Assembly (NCBI GenBank): GCA_949288685.1
Contig: CASELB010000084.1
Coordinates: 1 to 32,438, forward strand
Source of the DNA: an uncultured bacterium
Lineage (GTDB): Bacteria > Cyanobacteriota > Vampirovibrionia > Gastranaerophilales > Gastranaerophilaceae
DNA length: 32,438 bases
Direction of reading: 5' to 3'
Shown here: one piece after another, positions 7,712 to 15,474 of the stretch
How the letters are laid out: every line of letters begins with the position of its first letter
How positions within the stretch are numbered: position 1 is the stretch's first letter
Program-made: the position numbers and the translations under genes
Notes under the pieces: generated by a model
The model's input: only the letters and a program-made list of their open reading frames with translations
Database searches by the model: none
Told to the model about the DNA's origin: nothing

Positions 7712-7740
7712 CTGATTTATGAGTCTTTAAACCTTTTGGA

Positions 7741-8190
7741 TTATGCATTTGCTGCCCCATCAGCTCCGCCGGTGCCTCCGCCCTTTTTGGCAAATAATTT
7801 TACGATAGGATCATAAGTATATTTTTTTACAGCTTTTGCAGACTTGTATGAACCGTCTATACAAGCATTAATTCCTTTTTTTATGAAGTTTAATTCTTTA
7901 CCGTCTTTGGCAACAAATTTACCAAATGTATGTTTGCCGATTTTTAAGCCTTTGCCTCTGCCTAAAAGAGCTGCAAGAGTATATAAAGCGGCAGCTGCAA
8001 TTCCGGTTCCGATTGCGATATTCCTGCCTGTATGAGATTCTTTTTTCTCAAAAGAGTCAAAATCTCTTCTTCCTTCAAAATTGGCAGTTCCAACAGGCGG
8101 TTCTTGAATATTTCTGTATGCTTTGACGTCTGTGGTTGTCTCCGGAGTATTATAAACTCCATAATTTCTGTAGCCAACACCTTCAACCAT
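7741..8190 (-). CDS. small single-span membrane protein with MVxGVG N-terminus
   Basis: A 149-aa protein of unknown function. The polar N-terminal 55 residues begin MVEGVGYRNYGVYN and are followed by one hydrophobic helix (IAIGTGIAAAALYTLAALLG). A lysine-rich segment and a glycine tail (KKGGGTGGADGAANA) follow. AGGAGG precedes the ATG. The opening MV[E/Q]GVG with nearby Tyr/Asn residues recurs in the peptidase at 18522-19307, suggesting a shared N-terminal signal or docking motif in this lineage. No enzymatic motif is visible. Confidence 0.75.
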   Translation of the reverse strand: MVEGVGYRNYGVYNTPETTTDVKAYRNIQEPPVGTANFEGRRDFDSFEKKESHTGRNIAIGTGIAAAALYTLAALLGRGKGLKIGKHTFGKFVAKDGKELNFIKKGINACIDGSYKSAKAVKKYTYDPIVKLFAKKGGGTGGADGAANA

Positions 8191-8302
8191 AATGTTACCT
8201 CCTAAATATAAAATAATTAAACACTAACCTATTTTATTATACTTATATAAAGATTTGTAAGTTTGTTTTATTGCTATTTTTATAAATAATATTTACAAAA
8301 CT

Positions 8303-9505
8303 TTACATTGTGGTATTAGCCTTTTGTATATTTTTATTGACGAAATTTTTGTGGCGTCGTCTGGTAAAATAATTGGTCATACCTGCAACAAAAAATCCCA
8401 TAACTCCTATGCCGAAAAGATAAGGAACGCCGGATACAATTACCTTTTGTTTTGCAAGCCGTTTAAACTCTGAGCTTACATTAGTATTTTTTATTCTTGC
8501 AATTTCTTCGGCTTTTTTCTCAAGTTCTTTAAAATCAGGTGATGAGAAATCTTTGTTTATGACATCTTTACAACAGTTGAACTTGTTAAGCAGTTTTTTG
8601 AAGCCCTTATCAAAAAGTTCCCCTCCTGTAATAATATAAAATCCGACTAACGGGAATCTTGAAGCTGTTTCTAAAAGATTTTCCTTTCCTCTGTCAGCGG
8701 AAGAACCGAAATAGCCGAGTCCTCCTATTGTAACGCAAGCTGTTAATTGCCCTTTGCTCATTGCAAGTTTACCGTTTTCGGAATTAAAGTCCTGACTAAA
8801 ATATTTATTTAAAAATGCGGATTTTTTTTGATTATTTTTTATTAATTTATCTCCGGGCGCCAGGATTAATTCACACAAATCCTGAAGTTTTTTTGAATTT
8901 TTCCCTTTTGCAGCAAGCAGTGCGCTTAACCCGAGAAGTCCGCCGTAGAGTGCTGCGGCAAGTCCGATTTTTTGTTTTGCGCTGCTCTCTACTTTTTGTT
9001 GTTGTTCAAGGTTTTCTTCATTTTTTTCAAGAGAAGCTATATTTTGAAAATCACTTTTTTTAAACACTTTAAGCGTAAATAAATTTTTGAAGTAACTTAA
9101 AGAGAACTCTGCGAGCGGAATTAGCATAGTGGTAAGAGCTATTGCAGCTTTTACAGGTAAAATTTTTCCTTTAATATTCGGTGCTAATGCGTTTAATTCT
9201 TTAAAAGATTTTGCAACAAGTTCTTTTTCCTGTGAATTTAAACCTCCGGAAAATATTTTTCTGGCTACCTTCTCACCAAGGAGTGCCGGACCGAGATATA
9301 CGATAGCGTTTTCAGAGAGTTCAAGAAATACATTTTCTGCAAGGTCTTCTTTACTTCTTGAAAATGTTACTTTAGGCGCAAGACAGGTGCCGGTGTCCTG
9401 TATAAGTCTTGAAGCTGAAAGACCGGAGGCACTTTCTTGATACGATACGAACTTTGATGCTGTTTTAAGTGGGGTAGATAATGTATTTATTAAACTGAGT
9501 GACAT
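8303..9505 (-). CDS. 400-aa multi-span membrane protein under RNA attenuator control
   Basis: I do not recognise a family. Hydrophobic segments are IALTTMLIPLAEFSLSYF (about residue 120), IGLAAALYGGLLGLSALLAA (about 185), CVTIGGLGYFG (about 260), FPLVGFYIITGG (about 285) and YLFGIGVMGFFVAGMTNYF (about 365). Lys/Asn/Glu-rich linkers separate them. The N-terminus (MSLSLINTLSTPLKTASKF) is amphipathic rather than a classical signal peptide. GGAG lies close before the ATG. The notable point is its leader: a structured RNA and an intrinsic terminator with a competing antiterminator occupy 9522-9657. Ferritin lies upstream on the same strand. Confidence 0.75.
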   Translation of the reverse strand: MSLSLINTLSTPLKTASKFVSYQESASGLSASRLIQDTGTCLAPKVTFSRSKEDLAENVFLELSENAIVYLGPALLGEKVARKIFSGGLNSQEKELVAKSFKELNALAPNIKGKILPVKAAIALTTMLIPLAEFSLSYFKNLFTLKVFKKSDFQNIASLEKNEENLEQQQKVESSAKQKIGLAAALYGGLLGLSALLAAKGKNSKKLQDLCELILAPGDKLIKNNQKKSAFLNKYFSQDFNSENGKLAMSKGQLTACVTIGGLGYFGSSADRGKENLLETASRFPLVGFYIITGGELFDKGFKKLLNKFNCCKDVINKDFSSPDFKELEKKAEEIARIKNTNVSSEFKRLAKQKVIVSGVPYLFGIGVMGFFVAGMTNYFTRRRHKNFVNKNIQKANTTM

Positions 9506-9521
9506 AATTTTCTCCTTGACT

Positions 9522-9559
9522 AAAAAATAAACCTGAACATTTTTTGTACAGGTTTATTT
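9522..9559 (-). terminator. leader terminator (attenuator) before the 8303-9505 gene
   Basis: On the minus strand AATAAACCTG (complement of 9549-9558) pairs perfectly with CAGGTTTATT (complement of 9526-9535) and is followed by six Ts (complement of 9522-9527). It lies only 16 nt before the start codon at 9505, after the structured leader and before the coding region. It would therefore abort transcription of the membrane-protein gene unless disrupted. Confidence 0.75.
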
Positions 9560-9575
9560 CTATCAAGAATATGAA

Positions 9576-9657
9576 GTGTAACCTGTACTAATACGACAGG
9601 CGCCACCAGGGATTGTAATTTTTACGATTTGCATATCTCATAGCCTAATGGTTACAC
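9576..9657 (-). ncRNA. candidate riboswitch-like aptamer with antiterminator
   Basis: GTGTAACC (minus strand, complement of 9650-9657) pairs over 8 bp with GGTTACAC (complement of 9576-9583), closing an 82-nt domain. Inside are a possible AGGC/GCCT stem, an imperfect ATCGTAA/TTACAAT hairpin and a GGCGCC palindrome. The 3' side of the closing stem includes GTACAGGTT (complement of 9580-9588). This is perfectly complementary over 9 bp to AACCTGTAC (complement of 9546-9554) in the 5' arm of the downstream terminator. Closing-stem formation and antitermination are thus mutually exclusive, the usual riboswitch logic. I could not match it to a known class. Its promoter is unclear: a TTGACA at 9671-9676 has no good -10, so read-through from ferritin is possible. 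Confidence 0.55.
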
Positions 9658-9696
9658 AAACAGATATACTTGTCAATATATCATTAATATATAAGA

Positions 9697-10206
9697 TTAT
9701 CCGATTACAGGAGCAACAAATGTGCGAGCTGCAAGGTCTTTATCTAACATAAATAATGCATTGGAATCATTACCGATAAGTTTTAGAGTTGCAAGAACTC
9801 CGCCGACATTAGACTCTTCTTCAACCTGTTCTTTCAGGTACCAATCAAGGAATGATAAAGCGGCTCTGTCTTTTTCCTCTTCAGCGACATCCATAAGCGC
9901 ATTAATTCTTGATGTTACATATTGTTCGTGTTCAAGTACGTGTTCAAATACTTCAAGCGGGGATTCCCAGTCATGGCGGGGCTTATCGATTTGTGCAAGT
10001 TCAACTCTTCCGCCTCTTTCTATTACATAATCAAACATTCCCATTGCATGAGCGTGTTCTTCCTGAACCTGTACATCCATCCAGTTTACAAAACCTTGAA
10101 GGTTCTTATCGGCAAAGTAAGCCTTCATTGACAGATACAAATATTCCGAATATAGTTCAGCATTAATCTGGTCATTAAATGCTTTGTTCATTTTTTCTGA
10201 TAGCAT
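9697..10206 (-). CDS. ftnA: non-haem ferritin (FtnA type)
   Basis: A 169-aa iron-storage protein forming 24-mer cages that oxidise Fe(II) and store it as ferric mineral. All ferroxidase ligands in FtnA numbering are present: Glu17, Glu50, His53, Glu94, Gln127 and Glu130. The third-site residues Glu49, Glu126 and Glu129 are there too. AAAGGAG 6 nt before the ATG at 10206 sets the start; an in-frame ATG seven codons upstream is rejected. No terminator is visible between it and the structured leader at 9657, so read-through into the membrane-protein gene is possible. Confidence 0.95.
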   Translation of the reverse strand: MLSEKMNKAFNDQINAELYSEYLYLSMKAYFADKNLQGFVNWMDVQVQEEHAHAMGMFDYVIERGGRVELAQIDKPRHDWESPLEVFEHVLEHEQYVTSRINALMDVAEEEKDRAALSFLDWYLKEQVEEESNVGGVLATLKLIGNDSNALFMLDKDLAARTFVAPVIG

Positions 10207-10383
10207 ATTGCGCTCCTTTCTTTTCAATTTATATTTTAGTACTTAAAAACATATTGGTAAACCATTTTTTTATATCAAATTTAATACAAATATTAAGTTT
10301 TGTTACAAAAGATTCTTTTATTGAAATTGAGAAAAATTTTTAGACTTTATATATATGTAAGATATGTTAAGAGGATATTAAAA

Positions 10384-10737
10384 ATGGCATTAGGTACATC
10401 AAGTTTTGGAACGATTCTTCAATCAGCATCTACTGAAAACAATTATACAAATGCTGTTGCAAATGTCGATAATTATTCTCCTGTTATCGGAGCAGACTCA
10501 TCAGCTGTTGAGACGGCAGGTTCAATAGCATGGGGCGGATTTGATGTTTGTGAATTTTCTAATCCGACCGAAGTTGATTATTCAGCATATACAACACCTC
10601 CGGTAGAAACGGCAGGTTCAATTGCATCGGCACCTGTTGCAGGATTTAGTGCTGGAGCAATAAGTACAGGCTGTGCAACGGCTTCTGTTTCAACATCAAG
10701 TGTATCAACAGGCGGTTCTTGTTCTTATTCCTGCTAA
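10384..10737 (+). CDS. Ser/Thr/Ala/Gly-rich small protein with repeated VETAGSIA and Cys tail
   Basis: A 117-aa protein of unknown function. The frame extends to 10300, but AGAGGA precedes the ATG at 10384. After an ordinary N-terminal 40 residues, VETAGSIA occurs twice, followed by WGGFDVCEF and by SAPVAGFSAG. The last third is almost all small residues and ends in GGSCSYSC, with four of its five cysteines in the second half. The layout (ordinary leader, repeated segment, Ser/Thr/Cys-rich C-terminus) resembles ribosomally made peptide precursors or small surface proteins. No maturase, protease or ABC exporter is adjacent, so neither is demonstrated. It has its own terminator. Confidence 0.65.
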   Translation: MALGTSSFGTILQSASTENNYTNAVANVDNYSPVIGADSSAVETAGSIAWGGFDVCEFSNPTEVDYSAYTTPPVETAGSIASAPVAGFSAGAISTGCATASVSTSSVSTGGSCSYSC

Positions 10738-10756
10738 TTGATATTTAGAGATAATA

Positions 10757-10787
10757 AAAAAACTCCGATTTTTTATCGGAGTTTTTT
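10757..10787. terminator. bidirectional intrinsic terminator
   Basis: AACTCCGAT (10761-10769) pairs with ATCGGAGTT (10775-10783), extended by A and T runs on either side. It separates the convergent genes ending at 10737 and 10790. Confidence 0.85.
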
Positions 10788-10789
10788 AT

Positions 10790-11398
10790 TTAGTTATAGT
10801 AAAAATTTAAGGTATCATACTGTGTATTATTGTTATAGTATGTTGTAAGCCTGAATGGAATAAAATCAATTAACAGCAGGTATACCGCAATTTTTTCGCT
10901 GTCAATAAACTCGTAGTATTTTGTATAAATGTGGTTGTTAATATTTTCCGATGAAGAATATTTAATAATACGGTTTGTAAGGTCATTGCTTATAACACTT
11001 GTATCGCCGCTTGTATAATACCGGAGGTTATTACTGTTTGCTGTTATGCCTTTGCCGTACTTTTTCTCATCAAGTTTAAAAGTATTGTCTGTTTTAAATC
11101 CGAAGATAAACCCGTTTTTGCCGGATAGTTGTAATGAAATTCCGTCCGGACCTGAAATTACTTCATAAATATTATCTTCTATCTGAACAACGTCGCGGTC
11201 TGTAACTTTTACATTAATTCCCCATACGGCTTTATTCCCTGTCAATTCTTTTGTTACAAGACTATTTTGACAATTATCTATTGATTTTGAGAGATTGAAA
11301 TCATAGATTTCTCTTATGTCATTTAACAGCGGAAATTCATCCCGTTCAAAATTGATTTTGTGCCCGTCAATAACGGTTAATTCTTCTGTTTCCAGCAT
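10790..11398 (-). CDS. hypothetical protein, 202 aa
   Basis: I do not recognise this protein. It is soluble in appearance, acidic and Asn/Tyr-rich, with many short hydrophobic-polar alternations suggesting beta structure (for example GISLQLSGKNGFIFGFKT). The C-terminal part (KIAVYLLLIDFIPFRLTTYY) is more hydrophobic but not a clear membrane helix. AGGTAGGA lies upstream of the ATG. It has no signal peptide. It stands alone between a terminator and the divergent permease operon. Confidence 0.65.
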   Translation of the reverse strand: MLETEELTVIDGHKINFERDEFPLLNDIREIYDFNLSKSIDNCQNSLVTKELTGNKAVWGINVKVTDRDVVQIEDNIYEVISGPDGISLQLSGKNGFIFGFKTDNTFKLDEKKYGKGITANSNNLRYYTSGDTSVISNDLTNRIIKYSSSENINNHIYTKYYEFIDSEKIAVYLLLIDFIPFRLTTYYNNNTQYDTLNFYYN

Positions 11399-11511
11399 AC
11401 ATTATCCTACCTTTGTAATTTATATTCCACATTTTTGCTATTTCATATCATCTGATAATTTATTGTATTAGTTTTATATATCTGCTATAATCACTTAAAA
11501 AGGAGCGGGAT

Positions 11512-12546
11512 ATGTCATTTAATGTATTAAAAGAGTATATTTCTGTTAAAAATATTATAGTATTTGCTTTAATAATTGTTGCTTTGTGGTTTTTATCACA
11601 GGTTAGCAATGTAATAATGCTGTTTTTTGCATCTTATGTTATAGCCTGTTCTTTTAACCCTATGGTTAATAAGCTGGAGAAGAAAATGAAACGGTCATTT
11701 GCCGTAGCATTGCTGCTTTTTGCTCTTGTGCTTGTTTTATTTATTCTCTTTATTCCCGTAATTATGTCTTATGAACAGGTTAAAGTTTTGTTTCAGCATT
11801 TGCCGGAACACTTTTTAAATTTAAAAAATTACCTGTTAAATATGAGTATTCTCGGGTATAAACTCACTTCACTTGTTGATGCATCATCCCTGTTTCAACA
11901 CGCATCGGAATTTGTATCGGATTTTGTAAACCGTTCAATTACTATAACGATTGGTGTTGCATCGGCGCTTGTTAACTTCTTTGCATTTTGTTTAATAACT
12001 TACTATTTTATGCTTGACGAAGCGCATATTAAAGCATCTATCGTTAAGTTATTTCCTAAAAAAGAGGGGAAGAACGTAGATGAAATACTTGAGACTATTT
12101 CAAAAAAAATAGGCGGATATGTATTTGCGCAGGTTGTTACAATGGCTGCCGTCGGATTTATTTTTACTATAGCATTGATGTTGATGCGCGTTGACTACGC
12201 TGTCATTCTTGGTGTTATTACCGGAGTTCTGGACATAGTTCCCGTAGTCGGACCGCTTATTGCCTATGTTATTTCAATAGCAGTATGCTGGCAGATGGGA
12301 ATCCCAGTTCTTATTGGTATTACAATTGCATTTCTGTTTGCTCAGTGGGCTGAGAATAATTTACTTCGTCCGTATATATTCTCCAAGTTTATGGATTTGC
12401 ACCCGCTTGTAATATTTTTCTCGCTGTTGGTGACTGCCAAGTTTCTCGGCGTGATAGGTGTTATATTTGCTCCGGCAATTGCGGCAACTGTGTGCGTGCT
12501 GGTTGATGAGTTGTATATAAAAAATATTAATAAAGATGAAGCATAA
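11512..12546 (+). CDS. AI-2E family transporter (PerM/YdiK-like)
   Basis: A 344-aa polytopic permease-like protein of the AI-2E transporter superfamily (PF01594). Members include autoinducer exporters and Na+/H+ antiporters, so the substrate cannot be named. It has N-terminal paired helices (FALIIVALWFLSQVSNVIMLFF), a charged central loop (about residues 85-145) and the conserved C-terminal bundle with DIVPVVGPLIAYVIS and AQWAENNLLRPYIFSKFMDLHPL. GGAGCGGG precedes the ATG. It overlaps the radical SAM gene by 11 nt, so the two are translationally coupled. Confidence 0.9.
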   Translation: MSFNVLKEYISVKNIIVFALIIVALWFLSQVSNVIMLFFASYVIACSFNPMVNKLEKKMKRSFAVALLLFALVLVLFILFIPVIMSYEQVKVLFQHLPEHFLNLKNYLLNMSILGYKLTSLVDASSLFQHASEFVSDFVNRSITITIGVASALVNFFAFCLITYYFMLDEAHIKASIVKLFPKKEGKNVDEILETISKKIGGYVFAQVVTMAAVGFIFTIALMLMRVDYAVILGVITGVLDIVPVVGPLIAYVISIAVCWQMGIPVLIGITIAFLFAQWAENNLLRPYIFSKFMDLHPLVIFFSLLVTAKFLGVIGVIFAPAIAATVCVLVDELYIKNINKDEA

Positions 12547-14083
12547 TTTGTCGTATCAATATTTATACACACCGGTTAAAGCCGATAAGTCGGCATTCAA
12601 TCTGGTTGCTGCATTCCCCGGACCGGAGAGTTTTGCTCTTTCATCGCTGGGGTATATGTGGTTGTACAAACTTATGGATGAACGGGAAGATATTAATGTT
12701 TATCCTGTCAGTATTGATACAATTGCGGATGATTTGCCTCCTGATATTGATGCAATATCTTTTTCTGTTTCTTTTGAAATGGATTTTTTAAATATACTGG
12801 CAATTCTTGAAAGGCTTAAAATTCCTGTTTTTGCAAAAGACAGGAAGAAGCCTTTAGTATTTGCCGGAGGTCCTGTTATTACTTCTAATCCTGCGCCGCT
12901 TTCAAAATTCTTTGATTTTTTCCTTATAGGAGACGGTGAAGAGTTGTTGGGAAGTGTTGTTGATGTTTTAAAAAATAACAGTGAGAATGAAAAAACAGTG
13001 ATACTGAAAAAACTTGCAAAACTTGACGGGGTTCTTGTTCCGTCATTGAATAATACTGCTAAAAAAGTTACACACAAAATCAGCCGGTGTGTGTATTCTC
13101 CGGTGATAAGCGATAAATCATATTTTTCAAATACTTTTATTATGGAAATAGAGCGGGGATGCTATAACCGGTGCGGTTTTTGTCTTGCCTCATATTTAAA
13201 TTTGCCTGTTCGTTTTGTTCCTTATCAGGAAATAATAGATAAAATAGAATACGGACTTAAATATACGAAGAATATAGCACTTCTCGGTGCGCAAATAAGT
13301 GCACATCCGGATTTTGATAAAATATGTAATTATTTGATTTCCAAACTTGAAAACGGTGAAGAGATTGATATAAACTTTTCATCCTTGCGGGTAGACGCGG
13401 TTACACAAGACTCTTTAAAATTGCTTAAGCTGGCAGGGCAAAAGACGTTTACAATTGCAATAGAAGCCGCAACGGAACGTTTGAGAAGGGTGATAAATAA
13501 AAATCTTAAAGAAGAACAGATTGTTAATGCAGTAAAACTTGCGGCAAATAGCGGGCTAAGGGGGATAAAATTTTACTGTATGCTTGGACTCCCTGCAGAG
13601 ACTGATGAAGATATTAAAGGTTTTGTATCTCTCGGACAAAAGGTCAAACAAATTGATAAAAAGCTGGACTTAACTTTTTCATTTTCAACTTTTATACCGA
13701 AGCCAAATACACCGTTTCAGCGCGCAGCCAGGGAAGAAAATTCTTCATTAGAAAAAAAACAAAAATATCTTACTAAAGAACTGGCAAAACTCGGGATAAA
13801 AACAAAGTTTACCAGTGTGAAATGGGATTATTACCAGACATTAATCTCTCGCGGAGATGAGAGTCTTTCTGATTATCTTTATGAAGTATATAAGCGCGGC
13901 GGAAAACTCGGAAGTTATAAATCGGCGGCAAAAGATTTAAAAATAGACACGGATTATTTTGTTACAAGGACATTTGAGGCTGATGAAAAATTGCCCTGGG
14001 ATAACATTACCATAGAACGTCCGGGAAAGGAATTTTTAGAAAAAGAATACAAACGGTTGATGAATAATACAGGTTTGGAGTAA
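12536..14083 (+). CDS. B12-binding-type radical SAM protein
   Basis: A 515-aa radical SAM enzyme. The N-terminal 190 residues resemble a cobalamin-binding-like Rossmann domain (LSSLGYMWLYKLMDE, AISFSVSFEMDFLNI, VFAGGPVITSNPAPL, IGDGEELL) but lack the DxHxxG cobalamin motif. The [4Fe-4S] motif GCYNRCGFC supplies Cys209, Cys213 and Cys216. Later family signs are FSSLRVDAV, TIAIEAATERLRRVINK and FYCMLGLPAETDED. This matches the B12-binding/radical SAM proteins of the TIGR03960 type, whose reaction is generally unknown. It overlaps the upstream permease gene and is followed 23 nt later by the GltD-like gene. Confidence 0.88.
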   Translation: MKHNLSYQYLYTPVKADKSAFNLVAAFPGPESFALSSLGYMWLYKLMDEREDINVYPVSIDTIADDLPPDIDAISFSVSFEMDFLNILAILERLKIPVFAKDRKKPLVFAGGPVITSNPAPLSKFFDFFLIGDGEELLGSVVDVLKNNSENEKTVILKKLAKLDGVLVPSLNNTAKKVTHKISRCVYSPVISDKSYFSNTFIMEIERGCYNRCGFCLASYLNLPVRFVPYQEIIDKIEYGLKYTKNIALLGAQISAHPDFDKICNYLISKLENGEEIDINFSSLRVDAVTQDSLKLLKLAGQKTFTIAIEAATERLRRVINKNLKEEQIVNAVKLAANSGLRGIKFYCMLGLPAETDEDIKGFVSLGQKVKQIDKKLDLTFSFSTFIPKPNTPFQRAAREENSSLEKKQKYLTKELAKLGIKTKFTSVKWDYYQTLISRGDESLSDYLYEVYKRGGKLGSYKSAAKDLKIDTDYFVTRTFEADEKLPWDNITIERPGKEFLEKEYKRLMNNTGLE

Positions 14084-14106
14084 AATATTACCGAGGAGAG
14101 TAAGGT

Positions 14107-15474
14107 ATGAGACAAAGAGCAAAAGAACAAGATCCAAATATAAGAAGAACTAATTTTAGCCCTGTAGAAGAAAATTTTACACCTGAGCAGGCAAAGCTGG
14201 AAGCGGAAAGATGCTTGCACTGTAAAAATCCGCAGTGCGTAAAAGGGTGTCCTGTCAATATAAATATTCCTGACTTTATAAAAGCGGTAAAGGAGGATAA
14301 TTTACAGCTTGCCGGCGATATTATAAGACAGACTTCGATGCTGCCGTCAGTGTGCGGCAGAGTTTGCCCGCAGGAACGCCAGTGCGAAGGGAAATGTATA
14401 CTTGGAATTAAAAGTGAACCGATAGCAATCGGCGCACTTGAAAGATATGTCGGAGATAATACTTCTGCCGTTACTCCTCAAATTGTGCCGACCGGTAAAC
14501 ATGTTGCAATTGTCGGGTCTGGATGTGCCGGTATAACTGCCGCAGCGGATATAAGAAAGGCGGGACATGACGTCACCGTATTTGAAGCGCTGCATGAGTT
14601 TGGCGGTGTGTTAAGGTACGGTATCCCTCCGTTTAGACTTCCCAGAACGGTTCTTGATAGGGAAATTGATTCTCTAAAGTCAATGGGGGTAAAATTTGAA
14701 AAAAATGTTATTGTTGGTAAATCTATCACTCTTGAACAATTAAAGGAAGATGGGTTTGATGCAATATTTCTTTGTTCCGGTGCAGGATTGCCCAAAATGC
14801 TTGGCATACCTGGAGAAAATTTAAACGGGGTTTCATCCGCGAACGAGTTTTTAACAAGAGTGAATTTAATGCACGCAAATGAGCCTCAGACAGCTACTCC
14901 GCTGAGAGTCGGAGAAAAAGCTGCTGTTATCGGCGGCGGTAATGTTGCAATGGATGCGGCAAGAACTGCTGTCAGGGTAGGGTATAAAACGGTTTATATA
15001 GTTTACAGACGGACAGAAAAAGAACTTCCCGCAAGACTTGAAGAAATCAGACACGCAAAAGAAGAAGGCGTTATTTTTAAATTTCTTTTAGCTCCGCATG
15101 AAATTGTCGGAGAAGACGGTTATGTTAAGTTTATGAAATTTGAGGTTTGTGAACTTGGCGAGCCTGATGATTCCGGCAGACGTTCTCCTGTCGGAACTGG
15201 TGAATATATAGATTTGGATGTAGATACAGTTATTGTAGCACTGGGAACCGGACCTAATCCTATTATTCAAAAATCTGCAAAATCGGAAGGTATAAATTTT
15301 GAGACAGACAGAAAAGGATATTTTGTTGTAAATCCGGAGACCCGGGAGACATCAATCGAGCATATTTATGCAGGAGGAGATGTTGCCCCTGTAGGCGAAT
15401 CAAATGCAATTAATGCGATGGGCGCAGGGAAGAAGGCTGCGAAAGCAATAAATGATTATTTAGCTACGCTATAG
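14107..15474 (+). CDS. GltD-like NADPH-dependent oxidoreductase (glutamate synthase small subunit family)
   Basis: A 455-aa flavo-iron-sulfur protein. N-terminal cysteine sets CLHCKNPQCVKGCP (36, 39, 44, 48) and CGRVCPQERQCEGKC (83, 87, 93, 97) bind two [4Fe-4S] clusters. The FAD site is GSGCAG (137-142) and the NADPH site GGGNVAMDAARTA (from about 276). Length and motifs fit GltD/GltA; related proteins include SudA and NfnB-type subunits. No large glutamate synthase subunit (GltB) or NfnA partner is present here, so the electron acceptor is unknown. GGAGAG precedes the ATG. The 3' end overlaps the convergent CHAP-like gene by 11 nt. Confidence 0.9.
   Translation: MRQRAKEQDPNIRRTNFSPVEENFTPEQAKLEAERCLHCKNPQCVKGCPVNINIPDFIKAVKEDNLQLAGDIIRQTSMLPSVCGRVCPQERQCEGKCILGIKSEPIAIGALERYVGDNTSAVTPQIVPTGKHVAIVGSGCAGITAAADIRKAGHDVTVFEALHEFGGVLRYGIPPFRLPRTVLDREIDSLKSMGVKFEKNVIVGKSITLEQLKEDGFDAIFLCSGAGLPKMLGIPGENLNGVSSANEFLTRVNLMHANEPQTATPLRVGEKAAVIGGGNVAMDAARTAVRVGYKTVYIVYRRTEKELPARLEEIRHAKEEGVIFKFLLAPHEIVGEDGYVKFMKFEVCELGEPDDSGRRSPVGTGEYIDLDVDTVIVALGTGPNPIIQKSAKSEGINFETDRKGYFVVNPETRETSIEHIYAGGDVAPVGESNAINAMGAGKKAAKAINDYLATL

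Noticed and set aside
9129..9440. 103-aa plus-strand frame opposite the 400-aa membrane protein
   Set aside because: Antisense shadow; no start signals or recognisable domain.
9576..9657. tRNA, T-box or 5S-like reading of the structured element
   Set aside because: There is no TTCGA arm, no cloverleaf, no T-box TGGNACCGCG bulge and no anticodon-like specifier loop; the similarity to CCTGGTGGC in 5S rRNA is only a short match.
12577..12591. GCCGATAA in plus strand resembling a sigma-28 -10
   Set aside because: It lies inside the radical SAM coding sequence with no TAAA at the right distance.
12700..13077. 125-aa minus-strand frame inside the radical SAM gene
   Set aside because: Antisense shadow of a confidently assigned gene; low-complexity Ser/Phe composition.
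12536..14083. Radical SAM gene as maturase for the 10384-10737 peptide
   Set aside because: It has the B12-type architecture without a SPASM or RRE-like region, and is separated by an oppositely oriented gene and terminators.
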